Assembly (NCBI RefSeq): GCF_001854325.1
Contig: NZ_CP017754.1
Span: forward strand, 186,001 to 250,000
Direction: 5' to 3'
Source of the DNA: Cupriavidus malaysiensis
GTDB taxonomy: Bacteria; Pseudomonadota; Gammaproteobacteria; Burkholderiales; Burkholderiaceae
DNA length: 64,000 nt
Shown: piece after piece, positions 43,557 through 55,011 of the stretch
How positions within the stretch are numbered: position 1 is the first letter of the stretch
Layout of the letters: each line of letters starts with the position of its first letter
The notes under the pieces: model-generated
What the model was told of the DNA's origin: nothing
The model's database searches: none
The model's input: the letters and a program-made list of their open reading frames with translations, nothing else
Translations under genes and position numbers: made by a program

Positions 43557-43654
43557 TTTCGTTGGCGCGGGCAAGTCCTGCGCGCCTTGCTGTCGTGCGC
43601 GCAGGGGGAGCATACGTCACCACCTCGATCATTATGCCCGACCCCGCACATGAA

Positions 43655-43676
43655 AAACGGGCCTGTTGGCCCGTTT
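43655..43676 (-). terminator. Terminator of the glycine-zipper gene
   Basis: AAACGGGCC-TGTT-GGCCCGTTT hairpin followed by TTC on the minus strand, about 90 bp after the stop. Confidence 0.75.
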
Positions 43677-43764
43677 CCCTGATGCGGAGCAATCGCCCGC
43701 TGGTGGTACACGAGGGCGGGAACGGGGATGCCGTTGCCTGCGCCCGCCGTGCCGCCGACGACGT

Positions 43765-44217
43765 TCAATCGTCGTGGCGATGCCACTTCTTGCGCTTGCC
43801 GTGGTGCCAGCGGTCGTCACGGCGCTCGTCCGCATAGGAGTTGCTGCGCGAGACGTTGCCACCCAGTGCCGCGCCGGCGCCGCCGCCCACGGCCGCGCCG
43901 ACCAGGCCACCGGCGCGGCCGCCCATGGCATTGCCGGCCGCGGTGCCGGCGCCGCCGCCCAGGGCACCGCCGATGATGGCGCCGGTGCGCTCGCGGCGGT
44001 TGGAGGTGACCGCACCGCCGGCGCCGCCGCCGACCGCGCCACCGATCACGGCGCCGGTGCTGCCGCCCAGGGCGCCGCCGACCGCGGCACCGGCTACGCC
44101 GCCGAGGGCGCCGCCGAGGGCATTGTTCATATCGCCTGCAAATGCCGGCAGCGCCGGGAGCGTGGCAGCGGCCATGGCGATGGCCAGGGTCAGGTGGCGG
44201 ACGGAGTGGCGGTTCAT
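43765..44217 (-). CDS. Glycine-zipper exported protein
   Basis: A 150-residue protein. The signal peptide ends at ALPAFA; residues 30-118 are dense GxxxG/GGxxGG glycine-zipper repeats such as GGALGGVAGAAVGGALGG. The C-terminal tail is charged and His/Lys/Arg/Asp-rich. Glycine zippers pack helices in or against membranes, as in outer-membrane lipoproteins of the SlyB/YMGG type. There is no lipobox. A structural envelope or stress role is likely; nothing more specific can be said. Confidence 0.8.
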   Translation of the reverse strand: MNRHSVRHLTLAIAMAAATLPALPAFAGDMNNALGGALGGVAGAAVGGALGGSTGAVIGGAVGGGAGGAVTSNRRERTGAIIGGALGGGAGTAAGNAMGGRAGGLVGAAVGGGAGAALGGNVSRSNSYADERRDDRWHHGKRKKWHRHDD

Positions 44218-44339
44218 GGATTTTTCCTTGTTCGGATTGGCTCTTGCCTTACTTGTCGCCAGTGTAGAGAAGCGTTCTCCGCTTTGCTGTAACGACCTGT
44301 AAGCCCTGTAACGTCTGCGGATTCTTGCGTGCAAAGAAA

Positions 44340-44365
44340 AAGACGGCTGCTTGCGCAGCCGTCTT
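44340..44365 (-). terminator. Terminator of the cstA-ybdD operon
   Basis: AAGACGGCTGC-TTGC-GCAGCCGTCTT stem-loop with A/T-rich runs on both sides, so it can work in both directions. Confidence 0.8.
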
Positions 44366-44427
44366 TTCGTCACGTCATCAGCCTTGTGCCGCCGGCGGCG
44401 CCTGAGGGGCGGCGCCGCGGCCCGGCT

Positions 44428-44625
44428 TCAGCAGCACCTGCCGCCCTGCCCGCCGCCGTAGCGCGCCTGCTGGCGCTCGCGGAAGAACTCTTCATAGCTC
44501 ATCGGCTTGCTGTCGGGGTGGGCGTTCTGCATGTGCGCCACATAGGTCTCGTAATCGGGCAGCCCGACCATCAGGCGCAGCGACTGGCCGAGGTAGCGGC
44601 CGAAGGTCTCCAGTTGCTCCAGCAT
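44428..44625 (-). CDS. YbdD/YjiX-family small protein
   Basis: A 65-residue protein beginning [28 protein letters not shown] and ending with a GGQGGRCC tail. It belongs to the YbdD/YjiX family, small proteins nearly always encoded after CstA-type transporters and needed for full transport. It lies 20 bp after the cstA stop and is transcribed with it. The Cys-Cys C-terminus is typical of the family. Confidence 0.9.
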   Translation of the reverse strand: MLEQLETFGRYLGQSLRLMVGLPDYETYVAHMQNAHPDSKPMSYEEFFRERQQARYGGGQGGRCC

Positions 44626-44645
44626 GGCGATTCTCCCTGCCGCGC

Positions 44646-46718
44646 TCAGCCGCGTGCCGAGGCACCGGACGGCAGCGGCTCGAACGGCGTTTCCTGGTCG
44701 GTGCGGCGTCCGACCTGGCGTGCCTGCAGAGCGGTCTTGAAGCCGTAGAACACGATCGACAGCACTACCACCATGAAGAGCGCGCACAGGCCGGCATCGA
44801 GGTAGTCGTTGAAGACGATGCGGTGCATCTGCTCCATCGACTTGGCCGGTGCCAGCACCTTGCCGGCGGCGATGGCATCGCTGAACTTGGCGGCGTGTGT
44901 CAGGAAGCTCACCTTGGGATCGGCATCGAACAGCTTCTGCCAGCCCGCGGTCAGCGTGCAGACCAGCAGCCACACGGTCGGCAGCAGCGTGACCCAGGCG
45001 TACTGGCCGCGCTTCATCTTGACCAGCACGCAGGTCGACAGCACCAGCGCGACCGCGGCGAGCATCTGGTTGGAGATGCCGAACAGCGGCCACAGCGTGT
45101 TGATGCCGCCCAGCGGATCGACCACGCCCTGATAGAGGAAGTAGCCCCAGGCGGCCACGCACAGGGCCGTGGCGATCAGGTTGGCCGGCAGCGAATCGGT
45201 GCGGCGCATGGCCGGAACGAAGCTGCCCAGCAAGTCCTGCAGCATGAAGCGGCCGGCGCGCGTGCCGGCGTCCACGGCGGTCAGGATGAAGAGCGCCTCG
45301 AACAGGATGGCGAAGTGGTACCAGAAGGCCATCATGGCCTGGCCGCCGACCACCTGGTGCAGGATGTGGGCGATGCCCACCGCCAGCGTCGGCGCGCCGC
45401 CGGCGCGCGAGATGATGGTGTTCTCGCCGACGTCCCTGGCGGTCTGCAGCAGCACGTCAGGGGTGATCACGAAGCCCCAGCTCGACACCACCTGCGCCAC
45501 CGATTCCGGCGAGGTGCCGATCACCGCGGCCGGGCTGTTCATGGCGAAGTAGACGCCCGGCTCGATCACCGAGGCGGCCACCAGCGCCATGATGGCGACG
45601 AAGGACTCGGCCAGCATCGCGCCGTAGCCGATGAAGCGCGCATGCGATTCGTTCTCCAGCAGCTTGGGCGTGGTACCCGAGGAGATCAGCGCATGGAAGC
45701 CCGACACCGCGCCGCAGGCGATGGTGATGAAGAGGAAGGGGAACAGGTTGCCCGACCACACCGGACCGCCGCCCTGGGCGAACTGGGTGAAGGCCGGCAT
45801 CTTCAGCTCCGGCGCCACGACCAGGATGCCGATGGCCAGCGCGATGATGGTGCCGATCTTCAGGAAGGTCGACAGGTAGTCGCGCGGCGCCAGCAGCAGC
45901 CATACCGGCAGCACGGCAGCGATGAAGCCGTAGACGATCAGCATCCAGGTCAGCGCCTTGCCGTCGAAGGTGAACAGCGGCGCCAGCGCCGGGCTCTCGT
46001 GCACGTACTGGCCGCCGATGATGGCCAGCATCAGCAGCACGAAGCCGATCACCGACACTTCGCCGATGCGCCCCGGACGGATGTAGCGCGTGTACAGGCC
46101 CATGAAGATGGCGATGGGGATGGTCACGGCGACGGTGAAGGTGCCCCAGGGCGAGCCGGCCAGCGCCTTCACCACGATCAGCGCCAGCACCGCCAGGATG
46201 ATGATCATGATCATGAAGCAGCCGAACAGCGCGATCAGGCCGGGCACCGTGCCCATCTCGGATTTGACCAGGTCGCCCAGCGAGCGGCCGTCGCGGCGGG
46301 TGGAGATGAACAGGACCATGAAGTCCTGCACCGCTCCGGCGAACACCACGCCGGCCAGGATCCACAACATGCCCGGCATATAGCCCATCTGCGCGGCCAG
46401 CACCGGGCCGACCAGCGGGCCGGCGCCGGCGATGGCGGCGAAGTGGTGGCCGAACAGCACGGCCTTGTTGGTGGGTACGTAGTCGAGCCCGTCGTTATGG
46501 CGCCAGGCCGGCGTCATGCGCTTGGGATCGAGCTGCATCACCTTGTCGGCGATGAACCTGCTGTAGTAGCGGTAGGCGATCAGGTAGATGCAGACCGCGG
46601 CGACCACGATCCACAATGCGCTGACGGCCTCGCCGCGTGCGAGCGCCACGGTGGCGAAGGCGAAGGCGCCGAGGACGGCGACGGCCAGCCACACCAGGTG
46701 TTCCCCGATGCGATTCAT
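44646..46718 (-). CDS. cstA: Carbon starvation protein A (peptide/pyruvate transporter)
   Basis: A 690-residue inner-membrane transporter with about 16-18 hydrophobic segments. Recognisable blocks are [46 protein letters not shown] and [20 protein letters not shown]. CstA-family proteins import peptides or pyruvate at low carbon. A GGAG site precedes the ATG. The gene is divergent from a two-component system that may control it. Confidence 0.94.
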   Translation of the reverse strand: MNRIGEHLVWLAVAVLGAFAFATVALARGEAVSALWIVVAAVCIYLIAYRYYSRFIADKVMQLDPKRMTPAWRHNDGLDYVPTNKAVLFGHHFAAIAGAGPLVGPVLAAQMGYMPGMLWILAGVVFAGAVQDFMVLFISTRRDGRSLGDLVKSEMGTVPGLIALFGCFMIMIIILAVLALIVVKALAGSPWGTFTVAVTIPIAIFMGLYTRYIRPGRIGEVSVIGFVLLMLAIIGGQYVHESPALAPLFTFDGKALTWMLIVYGFIAAVLPVWLLLAPRDYLSTFLKIGTIIALAIGILVVAPELKMPAFTQFAQGGGPVWSGNLFPFLFITIACGAVSGFHALISSGTTPKLLENESHARFIGYGAMLAESFVAIMALVAASVIEPGVYFAMNSPAAVIGTSPESVAQVVSSWGFVITPDVLLQTARDVGENTIISRAGGAPTLAVGIAHILHQVVGGQAMMAFWYHFAILFEALFILTAVDAGTRAGRFMLQDLLGSFVPAMRRTDSLPANLIATALCVAAWGYFLYQGVVDPLGGINTLWPLFGISNQMLAAVALVLSTCVLVKMKRGQYAWVTLLPTVWLLVCTLTAGWQKLFDADPKVSFLTHAAKFSDAIAAGKVLAPAKSMEQMHRIVFNDYLDAGLCALFMVVVLSIVFYGFKTALQARQVGRRTDQETPFEPLPSGASARG

Positions 46719-47090
46719 ATGAGAGTCTCCTCAATGGGTGCCGATGAATAATAGGTCCGCCACGCCGTCCTGGATCGCCATCTGGCGCTGAAGCGTCGTT
46801 TCCGACGAAACATCGGAATCGCGAGCAATCAGCTAAGGATTTGTACCCTCCACATTAGGAAAGTACTTGGCAAGATCAGAAATGAACCCGGTCAGACTCA
46901 GCTGGGCCGGATTCCGTCGTCGCAGACAACGGACGTGGTCACCCGCCGGGGCAGGTGGCGTCGGGCGGGGTGTAGTATTGACACCCGCTCCGTACCGCAC
47001 AAGCGCGTAACTACGCAAGTGATCTGCGTGGTACTACGTAGCCCGACGAAGGCAAGCCGCTTCGCCGGCATCCATGTTTACCCGCACGTG
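46719..47090. promoter_or_regulatory. Divergent cstA / two-component-system intergenic region
   Basis: This 372-bp region holds the promoters of cstA (leftward) and the kinase gene (rightward). No coding sequence is convincing. It is the place to look for the response regulator's binding site; I see no strong dyad or -35/-10 pair that I would defend. Confidence 0.45.
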
Positions 47091-48473
47091 ATGAAACTCC
47101 GCCAGAAAATCCTGCTGCTCGCTGTCGCGCCGCTTGCCGTGGCCATGCTCGGCATCGCGCTGGCCGTGCGCCACCAGGCCACGGCGCTGGTGCGCCACGA
47201 GCGGGGCCTGGTCGAGGCGGCCTACCTGCAGAGCAAGGAAACCGAGCTGCGCCATTACGTCGAGCTGGCGCAAAGCGCGATCGCACCGCTGGTGCGCGCC
47301 GGGCGCGACGATGCCGCCGCCCGCCAGGCCGCGATGGCGGCCCTGGCCAGGCTCGACTACGGTCCCGATGGCTACTTCTTCCTGTACGACATGCAGGGCC
47401 GCAACCTGATGCACCCGCGCCAGCCGGAACTGGTGGGCCAGGACCTGTGGGAGCTGCGCGACCCGCAGGGCGTGCCCACCATCCAGCGCCTGATCGCCAC
47501 CGCCCGTGCCGGCGGCGGGGCGGTGCGCTACCTGTGGAAGAAGCCGTCCTCGCAGCAGCTCGCGCCCAAGCTCGGCTACGTGGTGGCGGTGCCCGAATGG
47601 GGCTGGATGCTGGGCACCGGCATCTACCTCGACGACGTGGAAGAGACGCTGCGCCAGCTCGATGCGCGCGCCGAGACCGATATCCGCGAGACCATGGCCT
47701 GGATCGGCGTGATCGCCGCCATCAGCATCCTGCTGGTGGCGGCCGGCGGCCTGGCCCTCAACATCAGCGAGCACCGCGAGGCCGACGCCAAGCTGCGCCA
47801 GCTGGCCCAGCGCGTGGTGCAATCGCAGGAGGAGGAGCGCGCGCGCCTGTCGCGCGACCTGCACGACGGCGTGAGCCAGCTGCTGGTGTCGGTCAAGCTG
47901 CTGCTGGAGACCGCCGCCAACCGTCTGCGCCAGGCACCCGCGCAGGCCGAGGTGGTGGTGCCGGTGCTCGACACCACGCTGGTGCGGCTGGATGCCGCCT
48001 TCAACGAGGTGCGCCGGGTCTCGCGCAACCTGCGCCCCGCCCTGCTCGACGACCTCGGCCTGCTGGCCGCGCTGCGCCACCTGGCGCGCGAGATGGCTGA
48101 CGAGAGCGGCCTGGCCATCGACGTGGCGCTGGAAGGCACGCCGCGCCCGCTGGCCGACGAGCAGGCCACCGCGCTGTTCCGCATCGCGCAAGAGGCGCTG
48201 ACCAATGTCGCGCGCCATGCGCACGCGCGCCGCGTCGGCGTGACCCTCTCTTTCCTGCCGGCCCACACGTGCCTGGCCGTGCGGGACGACGGCAGCGGCT
48301 TCGACGTCGCGCGCATGCAGAGCGACCCGCGCCGCGGCATCGGCCTGCGCAACCTGCGCGAGCGCGTGGCCGCGCTCGGCGGCCACTTCGATCTCGCCTC
48401 CGGGCCCGGCGGCACGTGGCTGTGCGCCACGCTGCCGCTGGCGCCCGATTCACCGGCAAGGATGCCCGCTTGA
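47091..48473 (+). CDS. Cache-domain sensor histidine kinase
   Basis: A 460-residue membrane kinase. One membrane helix (8-25), a periplasmic single-Cache domain (DYGPDGYFFLYDMQGRNLMHPRQPELVG), a second helix (203-223), a HisKA_3 dimerisation box with H258 (ARLSRDLHDGVSQLL) and an HATPase domain (DDGSGFD, GIGLRNLRERV) are visible. Cache domains bind small organic acids or amino acids. It is divergent from cstA and overlaps its response regulator gene by one base. Confidence 0.92.
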   Translation: MKLRQKILLLAVAPLAVAMLGIALAVRHQATALVRHERGLVEAAYLQSKETELRHYVELAQSAIAPLVRAGRDDAAARQAAMAALARLDYGPDGYFFLYDMQGRNLMHPRQPELVGQDLWELRDPQGVPTIQRLIATARAGGGAVRYLWKKPSSQQLAPKLGYVVAVPEWGWMLGTGIYLDDVEETLRQLDARAETDIRETMAWIGVIAAISILLVAAGGLALNISEHREADAKLRQLAQRVVQSQEEERARLSRDLHDGVSQLLVSVKLLLETAANRLRQAPAQAEVVVPVLDTTLVRLDAAFNEVRRVSRNLRPALLDDLGLLAALRHLAREMADESGLAIDVALEGTPRPLADEQATALFRIAQEALTNVARHAHARRVGVTLSFLPAHTCLAVRDDGSGFDVARMQSDPRRGIGLRNLRERVAALGGHFDLASGPGGTWLCATLPLAPDSPARMPA

Positions 48474-49165
48474 TGATTTCTTCTCCCACGGCACACGACA
48501 ACGCGCCGGCGCGCGTGCTGCTGATCGACGACCACGGCCTGGTGCGCGACGGCATGCGCCTGCACCTGAGCCTGCAGCCCGGGCTCCAGGTCGTGGGCGA
48601 GGCCGACGGTGGCGAAGCCGCGCTGCAATGGCTGCAGGGCGCCGCGGCCGACGCCCTGCCCGACCTGGTGATCACCGATATCGCCATGCGCGGCATGAGC
48701 GGCATCGCCCTGGCCGAAGCGCTGCACGAGCGCTACCCGGAGCTGGCCGTGCTGATCGTCTCGATGCATGACAATCTCGAATACGTGCGCCAGGCGGTGC
48801 GCGCCGGCGCGCGCGGCTATGTCCTCAAGGATGCGCCCGGTGGTGAACTGCTGGCGGCCATCGAGGCCGTGCTGGCCGGGCGCATGTTCTACAGCGCGCG
48901 CATCGCGCGCGGCATGGCCGAGCAGTCGCCGGCGGCCGGGCCGCTCGACGCGCTGACCCCGCGCGAACGCGAGATTCTCGACGGCATCGGCCTCGGACTG
49001 GCCAACAAGGAGATGGCCGCGCGCCTGGGCGTATCGGTGCGCACGGTGGAGACGCACCGGCTCAACCTCAAGCGCAAGCTCGGCATCGAGGGGCGTGCGG
49101 GGCTGGTGAAATTCGCGGTGGAGCAGTCGGGCGAACCGGGCGAGGGCGGCGGGCCGGCGGGCTGA
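48473..49165 (+). CDS. LuxR/NarL-type response regulator
   Basis: A 230-residue regulator: receiver domain with D69 (DLVITDIAMRG) and a C-terminal LuxR-type helix-turn-helix (LTPREREILDGIGLGLANKEMAARLGVSVRTVETHRLNLKRKLG). The ATG overlaps the kinase stop in TGATG, so the two are translationally coupled. The likely target is the divergent cstA operon, by analogy with Cache-kinase systems that control carboxylate uptake; this is inference. Confidence 0.92.
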   Translation: MISSPTAHDNAPARVLLIDDHGLVRDGMRLHLSLQPGLQVVGEADGGEAALQWLQGAAADALPDLVITDIAMRGMSGIALAEALHERYPELAVLIVSMHDNLEYVRQAVRAGARGYVLKDAPGGELLAAIEAVLAGRMFYSARIARGMAEQSPAAGPLDALTPREREILDGIGLGLANKEMAARLGVSVRTVETHRLNLKRKLGIEGRAGLVKFAVEQSGEPGEGGGPAG

Positions 49166-49198
49166 GCGGCCCGGCGCCTGCCGCGCTCGGAAAAAGAA

Positions 49199-49224
49199 AA
49201 ACCCACCGCCGGGGCGGTGGGTTT
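49199..49224. terminator. Bidirectional terminator between regulator and pckG
   Basis: AAACCCACCGCC-GG-GGCGGTGGGTTT, a 12-bp perfect stem between the two converging genes; A/T runs on both sides allow use in both directions. Confidence 0.85.
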
Positions 49225-49260
49225 GTCCATGGCCCCGGCGCCAGGCGCCGCGGCTGGAGT

Positions 49261-51117
<1,857 letters not shown>

Positions 51118-51615
51118 GGTTTGCTCCAAAACAGAAGGGAAATCTGGAAATCCGGCTCAGCCTCCTGGCCGCCGCGGGCTCCTGCGGGGCCTGCTGCGGC
51201 ATGCGCATCGCTATGACTGTCATTAGTGAACTAAGTGAACTAAGGATCACTAATCGTCACATCCCGTTACAACTCCGGCGAGGGTAATTCCACGCAAAAG
51301 TGCGCGGCTTTGCCTGTGGCTGCGCTACAGTTGCGCTTTGCCGGTACGCGGGCCGGTCGAGGCTTTCCCGCCTGCGGCCGGAAGCGGGAGCGAGGCTCTA
51401 CCGACATACCGGTGCAACGGCGGGGACGGCAAGGATACCACCGCTGCCAGCGTACGTTTTCCGCTGTGCAGCATTGTCATCGCCCGCACGGTATCCGCCA
51501 CATCGCGCGCAGATTTGCCGCGACAGTTTCTATAACAATAGTATCGAGCGGTGCCGCCGGCCGCTGTTGTCGCGCGCACCGAACCATTGCCAGCCAAGAA
51601 TTGACCGAGTTGCCG
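51118..51615. promoter_or_regulatory. Divergent region upstream of pckG with repeated TTAGTTCACT
   Basis: On the minus strand TTAGTTCACT occurs twice in tandem near 51225-51244, and TTAGTGA (51224-51230) and TCACTAA (51248-51254) form an inverted repeat around it. This looks like an operator for pckG. No coding sequence is evident in the rest of this region. Confidence 0.55.
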
Positions 51616-52638
51616 ATGAAGATTGCCGTACTCGACGATTACCAGGACGCGGTCCGCAAGCTGTCCTGCTTCAGCCTGCTCGACGGGCACGACGTGAAGG
51701 TCTTCAACAACACCGTCAAGGGCGTCGGGCAGCTCGCCGCGCGCCTGTCGGACGTCGAGGCCGTGGTGCTGATCCGCGAGCGCACCCGTATCACGCGGCA
51801 GCTGCTGGAAAAGCTGCCCAAGCTGAAGATCATCAGCCAGACCGGCCGCGTCGGCGGCGCCGGCAGCCATATCGACCTGGATGCCTGCACCGAGCGCGGC
51901 ATCGTGGTGCTCGAGGGCGTCGGTTCGCCGGTGGCGCCCGCCGAACTGACCTGGGCCCTGATCATGGCGGCCCAGCGCCGCATTCCCCAGTACGTGGCCA
52001 GCCTCAAGCACGGCGCCTGGCAGCAGTCCGGCCTGAAGTCGGCCACCATGCCGCCCAATTTCGGCCTCGGCCAGGTGCTGCGTGGCCAGACCCTGGGCAT
52101 CTGGGGCTACGGCAAGATCGGCAGGATCCTGGCCGGCTTCGGCCGTGCCTTCGGCATGCGCGTGCTGGTCTGGGGCCGCGAGGCCTCGCGCAGCAGCGCC
52201 GTCGCGGACGGGCTGGACGTGGCCGCCTCCAAGGACGAACTGTTCGCCGACAGCGACGTGCTGTCGCTGCACCTGCGGCTGAACGACGAGACGCGCGGCA
52301 TCGTCAAGCTGTCCGACCTCAGCGCCATGAAGCCCACCGCCCTGTTCGTCAACACCAGCCGTGCCGAGCTGGTCGAGGAGAATGCGCTGCTGACTGCGCT
52401 CAACCGCGGGCGGCCGGGCATGGCGGCGGTCGATGTGTTCGAGTCCGAGCCCATCCTGCAGGGCCACGCGCTGCTGCGCATGGAGAACTGCATCTGCACG
52501 CCCCACCTCGGCTATGTCGAGCGCGACAGCTACGAACTGTACTTCCGCACGGCGTTCCAGAACATCCTCGACGTGCTGGCGGGCAAGCACGACAGCATCG
52601 CCAACCCGAAGGCGCTGGCGCCGGCGCTGGCGCGCTGA
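51616..52638 (+). CDS. D-isomer 2-hydroxyacid dehydrogenase family protein
   Basis: A 340-residue NAD-dependent dehydrogenase. The NAD-binding domain has LGIWGYGKIGRILAGFGRAFGMRV; catalytic Arg, Glu and His are in NTSRAELV, FESEPI and CTPHLGYVERD. It resembles the SerA-like branch without the regulatory ACT domain (SerA proteins with ACT are about 410 residues or more). A 2-hydroxy acid or phosphoglycerate is the likely substrate. The ATG at 51616 starts the MKIAVLDDYQDA strand common to this branch. Confidence 0.9.
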   Translation: MKIAVLDDYQDAVRKLSCFSLLDGHDVKVFNNTVKGVGQLAARLSDVEAVVLIRERTRITRQLLEKLPKLKIISQTGRVGGAGSHIDLDACTERGIVVLEGVGSPVAPAELTWALIMAAQRRIPQYVASLKHGAWQQSGLKSATMPPNFGLGQVLRGQTLGIWGYGKIGRILAGFGRAFGMRVLVWGREASRSSAVADGLDVAASKDELFADSDVLSLHLRLNDETRGIVKLSDLSAMKPTALFVNTSRAELVEENALLTALNRGRPGMAAVDVFESEPILQGHALLRMENCICTPHLGYVERDSYELYFRTAFQNILDVLAGKHDSIANPKALAPALAR

Positions 52639-52896
52639 GCACGCCGGCGGCCTGGCGCCGCCGCTTGTGCTTCCCTCCCCCATCATTCCCCGTGCCGGCC
52701 GGCTGCGCGCCGGCCCGCCGGGCGCAGGCAGCCGCCTGCATCCAGGCGTGGCCACGTGCGCCGCTTCCGGCACGCCGACGGCAAAACCATTACACTCAGC
52801 CAATTCCGAAGCCCCGCGCGGTAGCGCCGCCGCCGGCTTCCGTCCATCCATCCTTCCCTGCTCCTTCGATTCGCGCACCGCTGCCCTCAGGCCACC

Positions 52897-54069
52897 ATGG
52901 ATCCCAGGCTCCTGACCTTGTGCGTCGGCAATTTCGTCATTGGCACCGGCGCGATGATCGTGACCGGCATGCTGAACGACATCGCCGCCGATTTCGGCCT
53001 CGGCGCGGCCAGCGCCGGCCAGCTCATCTCGGTGTTCGCGCTGGCCACCTGCGTCGGGGCGCCGCTGTTCGCCACGCTGGGCTCGCGCATCGACCGCCGC
53101 AGGCTGCTGGCCGGTGCCCTGCTGGTGTATGGCGTGCTGCACCTGGCTGCCGCGCTGGCGCCTGGCTTCGGCAGCCTGATGGCGATCCGCTTCCTGTGCG
53201 CGATCGGCGCCGCCATCTTCACGCCGCAGGCGGCCGCCACCCTGCCCCTGCTGGTCGAGGCGCATACGCGCGGGCGCGCCATCAGCTTCGTCTTCCTGGG
53301 CTGGAGCGTGGCCAGCGTGGCAGGCGTGCCGCTCGGCACCTGGATCGCCAGCACGCTGGGCTGGCGCTTCAGCATGGGACTGGTCGGCCTGCTCGCGCTG
53401 GCGGTGGCGCTGGCGGTGTGGCGCGTGCTGCCGCGGGGCCTCTATGTGGCGCCGGTCGGGCGCGCCGCCTGGGGCGCGGTGCTGCGCCATGCGCCGATCC
53501 TGCTGGTGGTGGCCACCACCATGATCCAGTCGGCCGGCATGTTCACGCTGTTCACCTATATCGCGCCGCTGCTGCGTGACGTGCATGGCATCAGCGGCGG
53601 CGCATTGAGCCTGATGTTCCTGGCCTACGGCGCCTGCGGCGTGTGCGGCAACGTGCTGGCGGCGTCCTACATGGACCGCGCCACGCCGAGCCGCATCGTC
53701 CACGTCACCCTGCTCACCTCGCTGGCGGCGATGCTGCTATGGCCGCTGGCGGCGCTCGGCGGCACGGCCCTGGTGCTGCTCTTCATGCTGTGGGGCGCGG
53801 GCGGCTTCGCCACCAACAGCGCCCAGCAGGCGCGCCTGCTGGGCCTGGCGCCGGAACGCGCGGCCGCCTCGATCTCGCTGAACTCCTCGTCGATCTACCT
53901 GGGCCAGGCGCTGGGGGCCATGAGCGGGGCCGGCATCTACACCTTGGCCGGCCCCGATGCGCTGCACTGGGGCGCGGCGGCCCTGCTGCTGCTGGCGCTG
54001 GCGGTTTCGCGGCGCGCCAGCGCGCTGTCGGGCCGGCCGGCGGGCTGCGAGCGGCCCCGGCAGGCCTGA
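52897..54069 (+). CDS. MFS transporter (AraJ/Cmx-like)
   Basis: A 390-residue membrane transporter with twelve hydrophobic segments. It contains the MFS A-motif in altered form (GAPLFATLGSRIDRRRLL) and the antiporter-type motif in helix 5 (LGWSVASVAGVPLGTWIAS). This branch exports sugars or drugs. It stands 260 bp after the dehydrogenase and 49 bp before the MOSC gene. Confidence 0.9.
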   Translation: MDPRLLTLCVGNFVIGTGAMIVTGMLNDIAADFGLGAASAGQLISVFALATCVGAPLFATLGSRIDRRRLLAGALLVYGVLHLAAALAPGFGSLMAIRFLCAIGAAIFTPQAAATLPLLVEAHTRGRAISFVFLGWSVASVAGVPLGTWIASTLGWRFSMGLVGLLALAVALAVWRVLPRGLYVAPVGRAAWGAVLRHAPILLVVATTMIQSAGMFTLFTYIAPLLRDVHGISGGALSLMFLAYGACGVCGNVLAASYMDRATPSRIVHVTLLTSLAAMLLWPLAALGGTALVLLFMLWGAGGFATNSAQQARLLGLAPERAAASISLNSSSIYLGQALGAMSGAGIYTLAGPDALHWGAAALLLLALAVSRRASALSGRPAGCERPRQA

Positions 54070-54118
54070 GGCGGGGAGGCGGCACCATGTCGGGGCGGCC
54101 CGCAATGCGGAGGGTGAG

Positions 54119-54769
54119 ATGAGCGGCAGCCGCGAGCCGGCGGCGGCCCACGATGGCAGGCAGGCGGCCTGCCTGCTGGCGGTCTGTGTCGGCCAGGCCC
54201 TGCCCCTGGTCGTGTCGGGCGCGGGCACCGAGGCCGTGGTGCTGTCCGGCATCCGCAAGCATCCGGCCAGCACCCTGGCCCATCCCTTGCCGGTGGCGCT
54301 CGGCCCGCTAGGCCTGGCCGGCGACGAGCAGGCCGACCTCAGCGTGCACGGCGGCCTCGACAAGGCCGTCTACGCCTATCCCGCCGAGCACTATCCCTGG
54401 TGGGACGCGCACCGGCGCGCGGCCGGCGTGCCCGGGGCGGAGCGGGCGCTGGCCTTCGGCGCCATGGGCGAGAACCTGGTGCTGCGCGGCTGCCTGGAAG
54501 CGGACCTGTGGGTCGGCGATCGCCTGCGGGTCGGCGCCGCGGTGCTGCGCGTCGAAGCGCCACGCCAGCCCTGCTACAAATTCAACGCCGTGCTCGGCTA
54601 TCGCCATGCGGTGCGCGACATGGTGCAGAGCGGCCATTCCGGCATCTACCTGAGCGTGCTCGAGGCGGCGCCGTTGCAGGCGGGCGACACCGTGCAGGTG
54701 ACGCCGGGGCCGCGCGAGGTCTCGATCGCCAGCATCAATCTCCGGCGCCGGGCGCCGACCGCGCGGTAG
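54119..54769 (+). CDS. MOSC-domain protein (YiiM-like)
   Basis: A 216-residue cytoplasmic protein with a MOSC domain: GDEQADLSVHGGLDKAVYAYPAEHY, GAMGENLVLRG and the conserved Cys in APRQPCYKFN. YiiM-like proteins carry molybdenum cofactor and reduce N-hydroxylated compounds. A GGAGGG site precedes the ATG at 54119. An upstream extension of the frame lies in the MFS gene and is rejected. Confidence 0.9.
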   Translation: MSGSREPAAAHDGRQAACLLAVCVGQALPLVVSGAGTEAVVLSGIRKHPASTLAHPLPVALGPLGLAGDEQADLSVHGGLDKAVYAYPAEHYPWWDAHRRAAGVPGAERALAFGAMGENLVLRGCLEADLWVGDRLRVGAAVLRVEAPRQPCYKFNAVLGYRHAVRDMVQSGHSGIYLSVLEAAPLQAGDTVQVTPGPREVSIASINLRRRAPTAR

Positions 54770-55011
54770 GCCCTCCCCGGATGCGGCGCGATAGACGTCG
54801 GCTCAGGCTTTTCTGATAATGTTTCGCACCAGATACAAGAAGTGCGCCGGTACTGCGATCCTGGAGCAGACGTTTTCCGCCAGGGTCGCCGGCCGGACGT
54901 GGGACCGCGCCGGCCCGGCACGGCGGTGGTCTTTCCGCGGCGGCACCGGCACCCACAAGCCGGGCCGTGGGGAGCGGGCGTGAAAGGCACGGGTTGAGCG
55001 AAGGGTCTCGC

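Noticed and set aside
44823..46751. A 642-codon rightward open frame
   Set aside because: Antisense to cstA; His/Gly/Arg/Asp-rich translation without any family pattern.
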